64,000 nucleotides of DNA from Novosphingobium sp. 18050 (GTDB lineage Bacteria; Pseudomonadota; Alphaproteobacteria; Sphingomonadales; Sphingomonadaceae), in assembly GCF_902706195.1 (NCBI RefSeq), contig NZ_CACSJO010000007.1, forward strand, positions 62,001 to 126,000, written 5' to 3'. The first letter of the stretch is position 1. Every line of letters starts with the position of its first letter. This document shows positions 25,726 through 34,065 of this stretch, in pieces. The translations under genes were made by a program, and so were the position numbers. The notes beneath the pieces are model-generated. The model was not told the origin of the DNA. It worked only from the letters and a program-made list of their open reading frames with translations, and ran no database searches.

Positions 25726-26611
25726 GGTAGTCGACCTCCGCAATCGGTTTCCAGATCGGCGAGCCACGCGTCGCGCGGGCTGAGGCGATGACGCTGCCAT
25801 CGACGTCGGTCACGCCGTTTTCCTGCGCCAGTTCGGCGGTTACGTACTCGCCGCCCGAGCGCTTCATGACGTCGGGATCGGCGGCGAGCGCGGCGATCAC
25901 CCGGCCGGGATGCTCGACGGTGCTGCAGTGCATCGAGGTGATCGAGGTGGTCATACGGTCGCCCATCTTCGCCAGGTCGTCCCGAGCCTTCTCGGTAAGC
26001 GTCAGGCCCTGCCACAAGGCCAGCGAGGCGACACCGTGCGGCTCCAGTTCGATCGCCATGTCGCGCGCCATGCGGTCCACCGCCGACTTCGAAGTGCCGA
26101 AGATCACGCTGTAGGTATAAGTTACCGCCGCGAAACCCGAGATCGCTACGATCAGCCCAGACTTCTGCGGTGCCATGATCCGCGCGGCGTGCCAGGCCGC
26201 GACGTAGTTGGACTTGACCCCGACGTCCCACATCTCGAGGTTCGACAGCGGCTTTTCCCAGAACCCCTTGGGCTCGAGCAGGTCGTCGGAGAGCGTGAAG
26301 GCGTTGTTGACGAGGATGTCGAGCCGGCCCTGCTCCGCCGCGATCTGCGCGAAGAGCGCCGCCACCGCCGCGTCGTCGCCATGGTCGCAGGCGACCGCGA
26401 CGCCGCTGCCCCCGCTATCGCTTCCACGCTCGTCGCACTCGGCGGCAGTGCCGCTCACGGTACCGGGAAGATAGTAGTCGCCCTCATTCACCGTGCGCCC
26501 GGTGACGTAGACCGTCGCCCCCTGCTCGGCGAGGACCAGCGCGATGCCCTTGCCGATGCCGCGGCTGGCGCCGGTAACGAGCGCGACCTTGCCGGCGAGA
26601 GGCGCGCTCAC
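25715..26611 (-). CDS. SDR (DHRS1-like), first copy, with Phe at the catalytic Tyr position
   Basis: The product is 298 residues from GTG 26611, in a GTGA overlap with the SnoaL stop. It contains GASRGIGKGIA, VTGRTVNEGDYY, VNNAFTLSDD and the active-site Ser in VAISGFAA. The YxxxK position reads F-G-T-S-K (codon TTC), as in its paralogue, so the loss of the Tyr hydroxyl predates the duplication or is a subfamily trait. The later segment LWQGLTLTEKARDDL parallels DHRS1. It lies between two SnoaL genes, forming the first half of a duplicated SnoaL-SDR cassette. Confidence 0.9.
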   Translation of the reverse strand: MSAPLAGKVALVTGASRGIGKGIALVLAEQGATVYVTGRTVNEGDYYLPGTVSGTAAECDERGSDSGGSGVAVACDHGDDAAVAALFAQIAAEQGRLDILVNNAFTLSDDLLEPKGFWEKPLSNLEMWDVGVKSNYVAAWHAARIMAPQKSGLIVAISGFAAVTYTYSVIFGTSKSAVDRMARDMAIELEPHGVASLALWQGLTLTEKARDDLAKMGDRMTTSITSMHCSTVEHPGRVIAALAADPDVMKRSGGEYVTAELAQENGVTDVDGSVIASARATRGSPIWKPIAEVDYRGK

Positions 26612-27153
26612 GCCGCGTCTCCCGCGAACCAGCGCTCTGAGAAGTCGCCCTTGGCACGGCCGGGGAAATGCTCGGCAGTGAAGGGATAGCCCATCACCCC
26701 CTTCGACCAGTTGGCGGCGGCGCCCCAGTCCTGCTCCCAATCGTAGAGCATCACCCGGTCGGCGATGCGCCATTCGGGTTCGCCCGCAGCATTGGCCCGC
26801 TTTTCGAAGCTGTCGAGATAGCGCCCGCCGATGCAGGTGTCGCGGTCGCCCTCGCCCATGTCGACGCGGTGGTAGGAGAACACGTGCGTTTCGGCCTTGG
26901 CGGTCGCGCCGTCGATCTCGACATGGGTCTGGCCGAGCAGGTGCTGGGTGTCCTTGATCGCATCGGCGCCGGGCACGACCCAGGCGAGATAGGCGTCGAA
27001 GTCACCGCCATGGACGCCGTAGTCGAAGCGGGCATCGGGCCACCAGCACGCTCGGATCAGGTCGGCGCTTCGCCGGTCCTCGCCGCGCGCCAGCCGGGCG
27101 ACACAGGCGCGGATCGCTTCGCGATCCAGCATCTCGTTCAAAACATGGTCCAT
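26608..27153 (-). CDS. SnoaL-like (NTF2-fold) protein, first copy
   Basis: The product is 181 residues from ATG 27153 with AAGGAGAGG upstream. The fold is seen in MLDREAIRACVARLARGEDR, WWPDARFDYG, HLLGQTHVEIDGATAKAETH and GGRYLDSFEKR. It is similar to the SnoaL protein at 25171 but shares only the fold core, so the duplication is not recent. It likely acts with the adjacent SDR on a cyclic substrate, perhaps as dehydratase or isomerase; no catalytic Asp can be picked with confidence. Confidence 0.85.
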   Translation of the reverse strand: MDHVLNEMLDREAIRACVARLARGEDRRSADLIRACWWPDARFDYGVHGGDFDAYLAWVVPGADAIKDTQHLLGQTHVEIDGATAKAETHVFSYHRVDMGEGDRDTCIGGRYLDSFEKRANAAGEPEWRIADRVMLYDWEQDWGAAANWSKGVMGYPFTAEHFPGRAKGDFSERWFAGDAA

Positions 27154-27281
27154 CTTGCCTCTCCTTGGCGCCGCCCTCACCAGAAGCGGTTTACCTAGAT
27201 TTAGCCGAGCCAATCGTTTTCGATTTGACGGATGCGGACAATCCACCGGCGCCGGGGTCATCGCGGGCGCGGCTCCCGGTT

Positions 27282-28076
27282 TCAACCTGGGCCCTGATCC
27301 ATACTCTGCGGTATCCATGCGGGGACGCGCTTTTCCATGAAAGCCCTCATACCTTCACGCGGTTCTTCGGAGTGCTGCAGCGACCAGAACATGGTCTGGT
27401 AGTCTATCGCACCATATTGCTCGTTGAGCATGCGCTTGACGTGCGTCCGTGCTTGAGGGGCCGTCATGAGGACCTCACCAGCGGCCTGTAGCGCAGCCTC
27501 GCGCAACTGTTCATGCGGTACGACCCGAGAGATCAGACCGATGCGCTGGGCTTCCCGTGCGTCGATGGTGCGCGCCGAGAGCAGAAGATCGCGCGCAGTG
27601 GCAAGGCCAACGTGCGCAGGCAGCGTCGCCGCGTAGGTGGAGTCCACTATGCCCCGCAGCAGCTCCGGGACGCGGAAGGTCGCCCTTTCGCTTACCACAG
27701 CGATATCCGCCATCATTGCCATCAGAAGACCGCCGGCCTGGCAGATACCATTGACGGCGGCGATGACCGGCGCTGTGCTTTCACGAATGCTGACGAACGG
27801 CAGACTTTCGTAAGTCAGGCCAGCCGGAACACGCTCGTCGCCGGGTTCGTAGCGCCCACCAAGGTCGCCGCCCGGCGAAAAGACATCGGCGGTTCCGGTG
27901 ATGATGAGCGCGCGCAATTGGGGATCGGTGTTGACCAGGCGCACCGCGCGCTTGATCCCCATATCCATGGCTGGGGTCATGGCGTTGCGCGCTTGGGGCC
28001 GGTCAATAATGCACCACGCAATTGGTCCTTCGGTCTCAATCCGCAGCGCTGAAGCGCCCAAGTCGTATCCGTCCAT
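27282..28076 (-). CDS. Enoyl-CoA hydratase/isomerase (crotonase) family protein
   Basis: The product is 264 residues from ATG 28076 with AGGG upstream. It has the crotonase oxyanion-hole regions (DVFSPGGDLGG and NGICQAGGLLMAMMADI). Of the two Glu typical of true hydratases, the first position reads Leu in the AGGLLMAMM segment, while the second is present in RVPELL. That pattern is commoner in isomerases, thioesterases and dehalogenases than in hydratases. It follows the MDR gene by 51 bases, within the same leftward unit. Confidence 0.88.
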   Translation of the reverse strand: MDGYDLGASALRIETEGPIAWCIIDRPQARNAMTPAMDMGIKRAVRLVNTDPQLRALIITGTADVFSPGGDLGGRYEPGDERVPAGLTYESLPFVSIRESTAPVIAAVNGICQAGGLLMAMMADIAVVSERATFRVPELLRGIVDSTYAATLPAHVGLATARDLLLSARTIDAREAQRIGLISRVVPHEQLREAALQAAGEVLMTAPQARTHVKRMLNEQYGAIDYQTMFWSLQHSEEPREGMRAFMEKRVPAWIPQSMDQGPG

Positions 28077-28127
28077 TCGACAATCCCTGCTTTTCTGCAT
28101 TTCCAATTGGTGGTCGGTGAGGCTGCC

Positions 28128-29135
28128 TCAGATTTCCAGGCAGATTTTGCCGATGTGCCGCCCTTCCCCCATGCGCTCGAAGGCCGCCCCCATCCTTTCC
28201 AGCGGGAAAACTTCGGCAATCACCGGATGGATGTCATGCACCTCGATCGCGCGGATCATGTCCATCTGATCACGCCGGCTGCCGACCGTCACCGCCTGAA
28301 GTCTCAGGCGCTTGGCCTGGACGATCGCGAAGGGCATCGTGTCGATGTCGAAACCTCCCACCGCGCCGATGATCGCGACGTGTGCGCCGGTCCTTGCCGC
28401 GATGAAGCTCTGTCGCAGGGTATGCGGGCCGCCCACTTCGATCACGTGTTCGACGCCGAGGCCGCCCGTGAGACCGAGCACTGCCTGGCCCCATTCCGGC
28501 GTCTCGGCGTAATTCACGACATGGTCGGCGCCTAGCGCCCTCAGCCTCTCAAGCTTTTCGGCGCTGGAACTCGTCGCGATGACGGTGGCGCCTGCTGTCT
28601 TGGCGAATTGCAGCGCGAACAGCGATACGCCGCCGGTGCCCTGGACGAGTACATGCTCGCCCGGCTTCACCTGGCCATTGGTGACGACGGCACGCCATGC
28701 CGTGACGCCGGCACAGGTGAGGGTCGCCGCTTCCAGATAGTCCAGGTTCGCGGGCGCCCGAGTGAAATGCGAGACCGGGCGCGTCGCTTCCTCGCTGGCG
28801 AATCCGTCGGCCGGTCCGCCCGGTGAATTGTCGAGATCGATGCGGTCGGCCTGCCCGTCCATCCAATTGGGATGGAACACGCTGACGACGCGGTCCCCCG
28901 GTGCGAAGGCCGTCACGCCCTCGCCGACCTCCACAACGTCGCCCGCCCCGTCCGATAGTGGAATGAGGCCGTCCCGCACTGGAAAGACGCCGCCTACGAC
29001 CAGGCCGTCGCGAAAGTTCAGCGAGGCTGCCCTCATACGGACGCGGATTTCGCCGGGTCCTGGCGCGCGCGTTTCTGCATGGTCCAGCGCCAAGCTTTCA
29101 CGAGAGGCCGGCTGGCAAATACGCATGACTCTCAT
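28128..29135 (-). CDS. Zinc-free MDR oxidoreductase (quinone reductase type)
   Basis: The product is 335 residues, full length for medium-chain dehydrogenases. It begins MRICQPASRESLALDHAET, has ASLNFRDGLVVGG (no zinc-binding Cys at the usual site), a GDRVVSVF stretch and the Rossmann motif VQGTGGVSLFALQFAK. It therefore resembles NADPH-dependent quinone/enone reductases. The start lies 20 bases after the TonB receptor stop; the MDR gene follows directly on the receptor in the leftward unit. Confidence 0.9.
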   Translation of the reverse strand: MRVMRICQPASRESLALDHAETRAPGPGEIRVRMRAASLNFRDGLVVGGVFPVRDGLIPLSDGAGDVVEVGEGVTAFAPGDRVVSVFHPNWMDGQADRIDLDNSPGGPADGFASEEATRPVSHFTRAPANLDYLEAATLTCAGVTAWRAVVTNGQVKPGEHVLVQGTGGVSLFALQFAKTAGATVIATSSSAEKLERLRALGADHVVNYAETPEWGQAVLGLTGGLGVEHVIEVGGPHTLRQSFIAARTGAHVAIIGAVGGFDIDTMPFAIVQAKRLRLQAVTVGSRRDQMDMIRAIEVHDIHPVIAEVFPLERMGAAFERMGEGRHIGKICLEI

Positions 29136-29154
29136 GAGTGCGTGAACTCCTTCA

Positions 29155-31479
29155 TCAGCGGAACTTCACGCCCAGTTCCACGCCGTAGGTGGTCGGCGAG
29201 TTCCACACCGCTCCAGTGCCCAGCGTGTTGAACAGGACCTGCGTCTGGTAGCGGCTGTTGCTGACGTTGTCCCCGTAGGCCGCCACGGTGAACATCTCGC
29301 TGGGATCGGTCCACTGGGCGCGCAGCGAGACGATCTCGTAGCCCTTCTGCTTGAACTGCTGTTCCGGGTCGAAATAGAAGCTGGAGGTGTAGTAGACGTT
29401 GCCCGACAGCATCAGCCTGCCGCCGCCGAGGTCCAGGCCGTAGCTGGCGCCGATGTTGCCTGAAAACTCTGGCGCGCGCTGCATCTTGTAGCCTGAGGCG
29501 TCGGTCGAAGTCTGGACGAGACCGCCTGGCCCCTGCGTGCCGCTGTAGGCGCAGTTCATCGAGCTTGCCGGGTCGGTGACGGCGGGATCACAGTAGCTGT
29601 AGTATGGCGCGTTCGGGAACGACTTGTAGCGCGCATGGGTCCAGGCGACGCCGCCGTTGATGTTGAACGCCTCGCTCACCGCGTAGCGCAGCTGCGCCTC
29701 GAGACCGTAGATTTCCGAGCTTGCGGCATTGCGGATTTGCGCCGCGCCGTCCTGGTAGCTGGAGACCTGGAGGTTCTTGTAGTCGTAGTAGAAGCCCGCA
29801 AGATCGGCCTGGAACACGCGGTTGTCGAACTTGTAGCCGACCTCGAAGGCGTTGATCTTCTCCGGCTTCACTGGCTGCGCCGAATAGCCGCCGACGTTGA
29901 GGATGCCCGCCTTGTAGCCGCGTGTGAACGAACCGTAGACGCTGGAATCGTCGCTGGGCTTGTAGCGCAGCACGACGCGCGGGGTGAAGCTGTCGTTCTT
30001 GAGCGTATCCACCGGGACCCGGTCGCCGGGGTTGCCTGTGAACGGCACGTTCTCGCCGTTCGGGCCGGTGTAGCCGGTCAGCGGGGTGGTGAAGTTGGCA
30101 ACGAAGTACCCGTCGGACACAACGTCATGGCTGTAGCGGCCGCCCAGCGTGACGAAGACCTTGTCGTTCACCTCATAAGTTGCGTCGAGGAATGCGGCAT
30201 AGGAGGTCGTCTTGGTGTTGGAGCCGCCGAAGGGGCCGAACGGTGCGCCGCCGAACGAGGCGCCGATGTCCCAGGTGTCGCGAATCTGGAAGTAGTTGAG
30301 CCCCGCCGTCCATTGCAGCGGCCCGCCCGGCTTGGAGTTGAGCAGGAATTCCTGGCTCCACGTCTCGTCGTTGACGCCGACGTAGATGTTGAAGATCGGG
30401 ATCGCGGTCGCATCGAGGTCGCCGTAGTAGGGCGAGAGGTCCTTGCGGTACTGGGTATACGAGGTCAGGTCCGCGAAGCCGAGGTCCGCCTTGATCGTGC
30501 CCTGCAGGGCGTCCGAATTGGTGCGGAAGCTCTGCGGCTTGTTGAGCAGGACCTGGCGGGGATTGCTCGTGTACGTGCCCTCGGGCGCGTAGTAGAAGAC
30601 CAGCGGCAGGCCCTTGGAGCTGGACGTCCCGTAGATCGCGCGGCCGGCGGGCGAGACCTTGTCGAAGAAGCCCGCCCCGCCGGACTTGTCGACGTAGGCG
30701 TTGACGAGCTGGGAAGTCGGATCGTCGGTTTCCGAATGGCTCCAGCGCAGCAGCACCGAAACGTCGTCGGTCAGGTCGGCCTTGAGGCCAAGACGGATCG
30801 ACCAGTTCTCGTACTGGCCGATCTTGTCGTCGTCGCTGCTGATGTCGGTGAGGTAGCCGTCGCCGCGGTGGTAGAGCCCCTCGATGTCGAGCGCCACACG
30901 GTCGCTGATGCCGTAGGTGGCATAGGCCTGCGCCTTGAGGCTGTTGAACCGGCCGTAGCTGACCTTGGCCTGCGCACTGGTGTCGGTGCTGGGCTCGGCG
31001 GTGGTGACGATGATCGCGCCGCCGGTCGTGTTGCGGCCGAACAGCGTACCCTGCGGCCCCTTGAGGACCTGGATGCTGCCGACGTTGAGCAGGTCGAAGT
31101 CGGACAGGTAGGTGTTCGCCTGGAAGAACCCGTCGACGTAGATGCCCACGTTGGGTCCGCCGCCCGAGGTCGTGATCGCGGTGCCGACGCCGCGAATGGT
31201 CGGCTGCACCGCCGGTCCCTGGCTGTCGAAGCGCAGGCCCGGCGTCAACTTGGCCGTATCCGAAAGCTGGCGCACGTTGGCGGTCGAAAGCTGCTCGTTG
31301 CTGAGCGTGGTGACACTGATAGGAACATCGCGCGACGCTTCGGCGCGGCGCTGCGCGGTAACGATGATTTCGCTGCCGACATCCTGCCCTCCGCTGTCTT
31401 GTGCGATTGCCGGCAACGACGAGATTGCGGCCACTACGGCCAACAGCGAGACTGTTGCCTTGGTTACAGATCCAGTCAT
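29155..31479 (-). CDS. TonB-dependent outer-membrane receptor
   Basis: The product is 774 residues from ATG 31479 with GGGGGAACG upstream. Signal peptide SLLAVVAAISSLPAIA, then the TonB-box/plug entry IIVTAQRRAEASRDVPISV, plug core ILKGPQGTLFGRNTTGGAI, and a long barrel ending in WNSPTTYGVELGVKFR. It belongs to the receptors expanded in sphingomonads for aromatics and terpenoids rather than siderophores, judged by the neighbouring catabolic genes. It heads the leftward unit that also holds the MDR, crotonase, SnoaL and SDR genes. Confidence 0.93.
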   Translation of the reverse strand: MTGSVTKATVSLLAVVAAISSLPAIAQDSGGQDVGSEIIVTAQRRAEASRDVPISVTTLSNEQLSTANVRQLSDTAKLTPGLRFDSQGPAVQPTIRGVGTAITTSGGGPNVGIYVDGFFQANTYLSDFDLLNVGSIQVLKGPQGTLFGRNTTGGAIIVTTAEPSTDTSAQAKVSYGRFNSLKAQAYATYGISDRVALDIEGLYHRGDGYLTDISSDDDKIGQYENWSIRLGLKADLTDDVSVLLRWSHSETDDPTSQLVNAYVDKSGGAGFFDKVSPAGRAIYGTSSSKGLPLVFYYAPEGTYTSNPRQVLLNKPQSFRTNSDALQGTIKADLGFADLTSYTQYRKDLSPYYGDLDATAIPIFNIYVGVNDETWSQEFLLNSKPGGPLQWTAGLNYFQIRDTWDIGASFGGAPFGPFGGSNTKTTSYAAFLDATYEVNDKVFVTLGGRYSHDVVSDGYFVANFTTPLTGYTGPNGENVPFTGNPGDRVPVDTLKNDSFTPRVVLRYKPSDDSSVYGSFTRGYKAGILNVGGYSAQPVKPEKINAFEVGYKFDNRVFQADLAGFYYDYKNLQVSSYQDGAAQIRNAASSEIYGLEAQLRYAVSEAFNINGGVAWTHARYKSFPNAPYYSYCDPAVTDPASSMNCAYSGTQGPGGLVQTSTDASGYKMQRAPEFSGNIGASYGLDLGGGRLMLSGNVYYTSSFYFDPEQQFKQKGYEIVSLRAQWTDPSEMFTVAAYGDNVSNSRYQTQVLFNTLGTGAVWNSPTTYGVELGVKFR

Positions 31480-31704
31480 CGTTCCCCCATTGTGAGCCAT
31501 TCGGCCCCTGAACATCGAAGCACCGGGAAGGTGCACAGGTTGTCTGACCTCGCCCTCCCTGTTTCGTTTGCATGGTGCCGCAATTATCCGCGTGCGACTT
31601 GACGGATGTGGCCAAACGAGGCAGCAAATGGGCCCACGCAGCTCCTACGAATGTTAGAAACTGGCGATTGCCGCGCGTCGGCTGAAGCGCCAGGGGAAGC
31701 AAAT
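31480..31704. promoter_or_regulatory. Divergent promoter region, TonB receptor / AraC regulator
   Basis: The 225-base gap separates the leftward receptor unit from the rightward AraC-type regulator and should hold both promoters. I see no strong inverted repeat; AraC-type proteins usually bind direct repeats, which could not be picked out by eye. Confidence 0.45.
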
Positions 31705-32757
31705 ATGTCATCGATCGCCGATGCGGAGTTTGCGAAACTCAACATACCGCTGCTGCGTCACTTTCCAGAACTGGCGCATGCCCTCGGCCGCGATCCTGGC
31801 GAACTACTGGATTTGGCAGGGATTAAGTCCGCGACATTTCGCGATGATGCCGTCGATCTCACCTACCCCCAGGCAATCCGACTTCTCGATGTGGCGGCGC
31901 GTGAACTCAAATGCCATGACTTCGGGATGCGGCTGGCACAGGGGCAGCGCGGCGGAGCGATCTTCGGCCCCCTAGGCCGCACGATGCGCAATTCGAGAAC
32001 GTTCGGGGATGCGCTGCGCTTCGCTAGCGAGCATATGAGCGCTCACAGTCGTGCCGCACGTGTCTGGTTGCGAGCCGGGCCTGAAGGCTCGGTGTTCGCA
32101 GGTCATGAACTGTTCCTCGAAAGCAGCGGTGAACGAATCCAGGCCATCGAACAAATTCTGCTGATCGGGCACCTCGAGGCTATGGAGATGACCGGCGGCT
32201 ACGCGCGCGCCCGCTGTGTCCATTTCCGGCACGAGCCGAATTCGCCTCCTGCGGAATACCGCCGCTATTTCGGCTGCGACGTTCGCTTCGGAGAGCCCGC
32301 CGACGGCGTGACTTTCTCCGCGCATGATCTGGCAAGTCCCGTCCTGAGCCAGAACGAGGACGTTCATCGCGAACTGACCACCTATATCGAGACGCATTTC
32401 CCAAAAAAGCGGCTTCCGTTCAATGCTGAAGTGAGCGGCCTAATCATGCGCCGGCTCACCCATGGCAACTGCGCGAGCGGCGACGTGGCGCGGGCTCTTA
32501 ATATTCATCATCGCACGCTCCGCCGTCGCCTCAAGGACGAAGGAACGACGTTTCAGGACGTAAAGGACGACGTGCGCCGTGATCTGACAATATATTACCT
32601 ACGGCAGACCCAGCTTGATTTCAGGGGCGTCTCCGAAAAGTTGGGCTTTGCCGAGCAGGCCGTTTTTTCGCGCAGCTGCCGCCGCTGGTTCGGCCAGTCA
32701 CCGTCGCAACTGCGCGCCGGGGGCACGGCCGCAACCGAACGAAAAACTTTGTCCTGA
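31705..32757 (+). CDS. AraC family transcriptional regulator (OruR/ArgR type)
   Basis: The product is 350 residues from ATG 31705, preceded by AGGGGAAGC; upstream starts lack an RBS. The N-terminal ligand-binding region (PF12625-like) begins LNIPLLRHFPELAHALG, with IFGPLGRTMRNSRTFGDALRF. The C-terminal AraC domain carries the two HTHs: SGDVARALNIHHRTLRRRLKD and FRGVSEKLGFAEQAVFSRSC, followed by FGQSPSQLR. It is divergent from the receptor unit and upstream of the MaoC-ligase-receptor genes, so it may activate either side in response to the growth substrate. Confidence 0.92.
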   Translation: MSSIADAEFAKLNIPLLRHFPELAHALGRDPGELLDLAGIKSATFRDDAVDLTYPQAIRLLDVAARELKCHDFGMRLAQGQRGGAIFGPLGRTMRNSRTFGDALRFASEHMSAHSRAARVWLRAGPEGSVFAGHELFLESSGERIQAIEQILLIGHLEAMEMTGGYARARCVHFRHEPNSPPAEYRRYFGCDVRFGEPADGVTFSAHDLASPVLSQNEDVHRELTTYIETHFPKKRLPFNAEVSGLIMRRLTHGNCASGDVARALNIHHRTLRRRLKDEGTTFQDVKDDVRRDLTIYYLRQTQLDFRGVSEKLGFAEQAVFSRSCRRWFGQSPSQLRAGGTAATERKTLS

Positions 32758-32864
32758 TAGGTCAAGCCATCCGCGCCTGATTACGCGACTATGCCGGTCA
32801 ACGACGAACCAGCGACGTCGCAGGCCAGCCCTGCCGTGCGTGGTTTCGCGATTAGGAGCGGGAC

Positions 32865-34052
32865 ATGGCCGAAGCGGACCACAAGATGGAAATGGATATC
32901 AGCGACGTCGAGTGGCGACTTGGCCACCAGGTTGGCGGCGGCGAGCTGTGGGAGCCATGCAACAAGACGGACATCCGCCGCTGGGTCATGGCGATGGACT
33001 ACGTCAACCCGATTCACTGGGACCAGCGATTTGCGGCGGCATCCAAATTCGGCGACATAATCGCCCCGCAGTCGATGCTGGTGGCGCTCGATTACGGGCA
33101 CGGCAACAATCAGGCATGCGTGGGCCGAATCGATGGCCAGCACATGATCTTCGGCGGCGAGGAATGGTGGTGGTACGGCGTGAACGTTCGGCCGGGCGAC
33201 CAGATCAGCCATGAGCGAATCTTCACCGGCTACAAGCTGACCGACACCAAGTTCGCCGGTCCGACCCTCTTCCAGCGCGGCGATACCATCCACCGCAACC
33301 AGCGCGGCGATCTTATCGCCAAGTCCTGCCCCACCGTAATCCGCTATCTTGCCAAGGAAGCAGAAAAGCGGGGAATTTATGCGTCGACGGCGGGCACGCC
33401 GCACAAGTGGACGCAGGCAGAGCTCGCGAAAATCGACCAGGCGCGGCGTGACTGGTTCCTGTCCAATCGCGATGGCAAGTCCCCACATTTCGAGGAAGTC
33501 TCGGTAGGCGACAAGCTGCCGCGGCGAGTAATTGGCCCGCACTCGATCGCGAGCTTCACCACCGAATACCGGGCGTTCGTGTTCAACATCTGGGGCAGCT
33601 TTTACTGGCAGGGCGTGGAAGGCGTGCCCGACTGCTGGGTCAATCAGGACATGGGCTGGATCGACGGGTTCAGCTTCGATGAGGAAGGCGCGATGATCGA
33701 TCCGCGCCTGCGCGACGGGCTATACCTCGGCCCATCACGCGGACATATCGACGACAGCCGGGCGAGCGAGATCGGGATGCACCGTGCTTACGGCTACGGT
33801 GCCACGATGGCCGCATGGAACACCGATTACCTGGCCTTCTGGGCCGGGCACGACGGGATGGTCCGCCATGCCAAATCCGAGTTTCGCGGCCCCGCCTTCG
33901 AAGGCGACGTTACCTGGATAGAGGGTGAAGTAGTCGAGAAGATCGCGGATTCGGAATGGGGTTTCCCAATCGTGCGGATCGAGGTGCGGATGACCAATCA
34001 GGAGGGCAAGGTTGTCGTGACTTCGGTCAACGAAGTCCAGCTTCCCTCCTGA
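32865..34052 (+). CDS. MaoC-like double-hotdog hydratase/dehydratase
   Basis: The product is 395 residues with AGGAG before ATG 32865. The first hotdog contains the hydratase-2 motif with catalytic Asp and His in AMDYVNPIHWDQR and FGDIIAPQSM; the second half (from about residue 215) is another hotdog-like repeat. It hydrates or dehydrates an acyl-CoA intermediate. It precedes an acyl-CoA synthetase gene by 13 bases, and a TonB receptor follows, so the unit likely activates and hydrates an imported carboxylic acid. Confidence 0.85.
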   Translation: MAEADHKMEMDISDVEWRLGHQVGGGELWEPCNKTDIRRWVMAMDYVNPIHWDQRFAAASKFGDIIAPQSMLVALDYGHGNNQACVGRIDGQHMIFGGEEWWWYGVNVRPGDQISHERIFTGYKLTDTKFAGPTLFQRGDTIHRNQRGDLIAKSCPTVIRYLAKEAEKRGIYASTAGTPHKWTQAELAKIDQARRDWFLSNRDGKSPHFEEVSVGDKLPRRVIGPHSIASFTTEYRAFVFNIWGSFYWQGVEGVPDCWVNQDMGWIDGFSFDEEGAMIDPRLRDGLYLGPSRGHIDDSRASEIGMHRAYGYGATMAAWNTDYLAFWAGHDGMVRHAKSEFRGPAFEGDVTWIEGEVVEKIADSEWGFPIVRIEVRMTNQEGKVVVTSVNEVQLPS

Positions 34053-34065
34053 CCGGATCAGCCTC

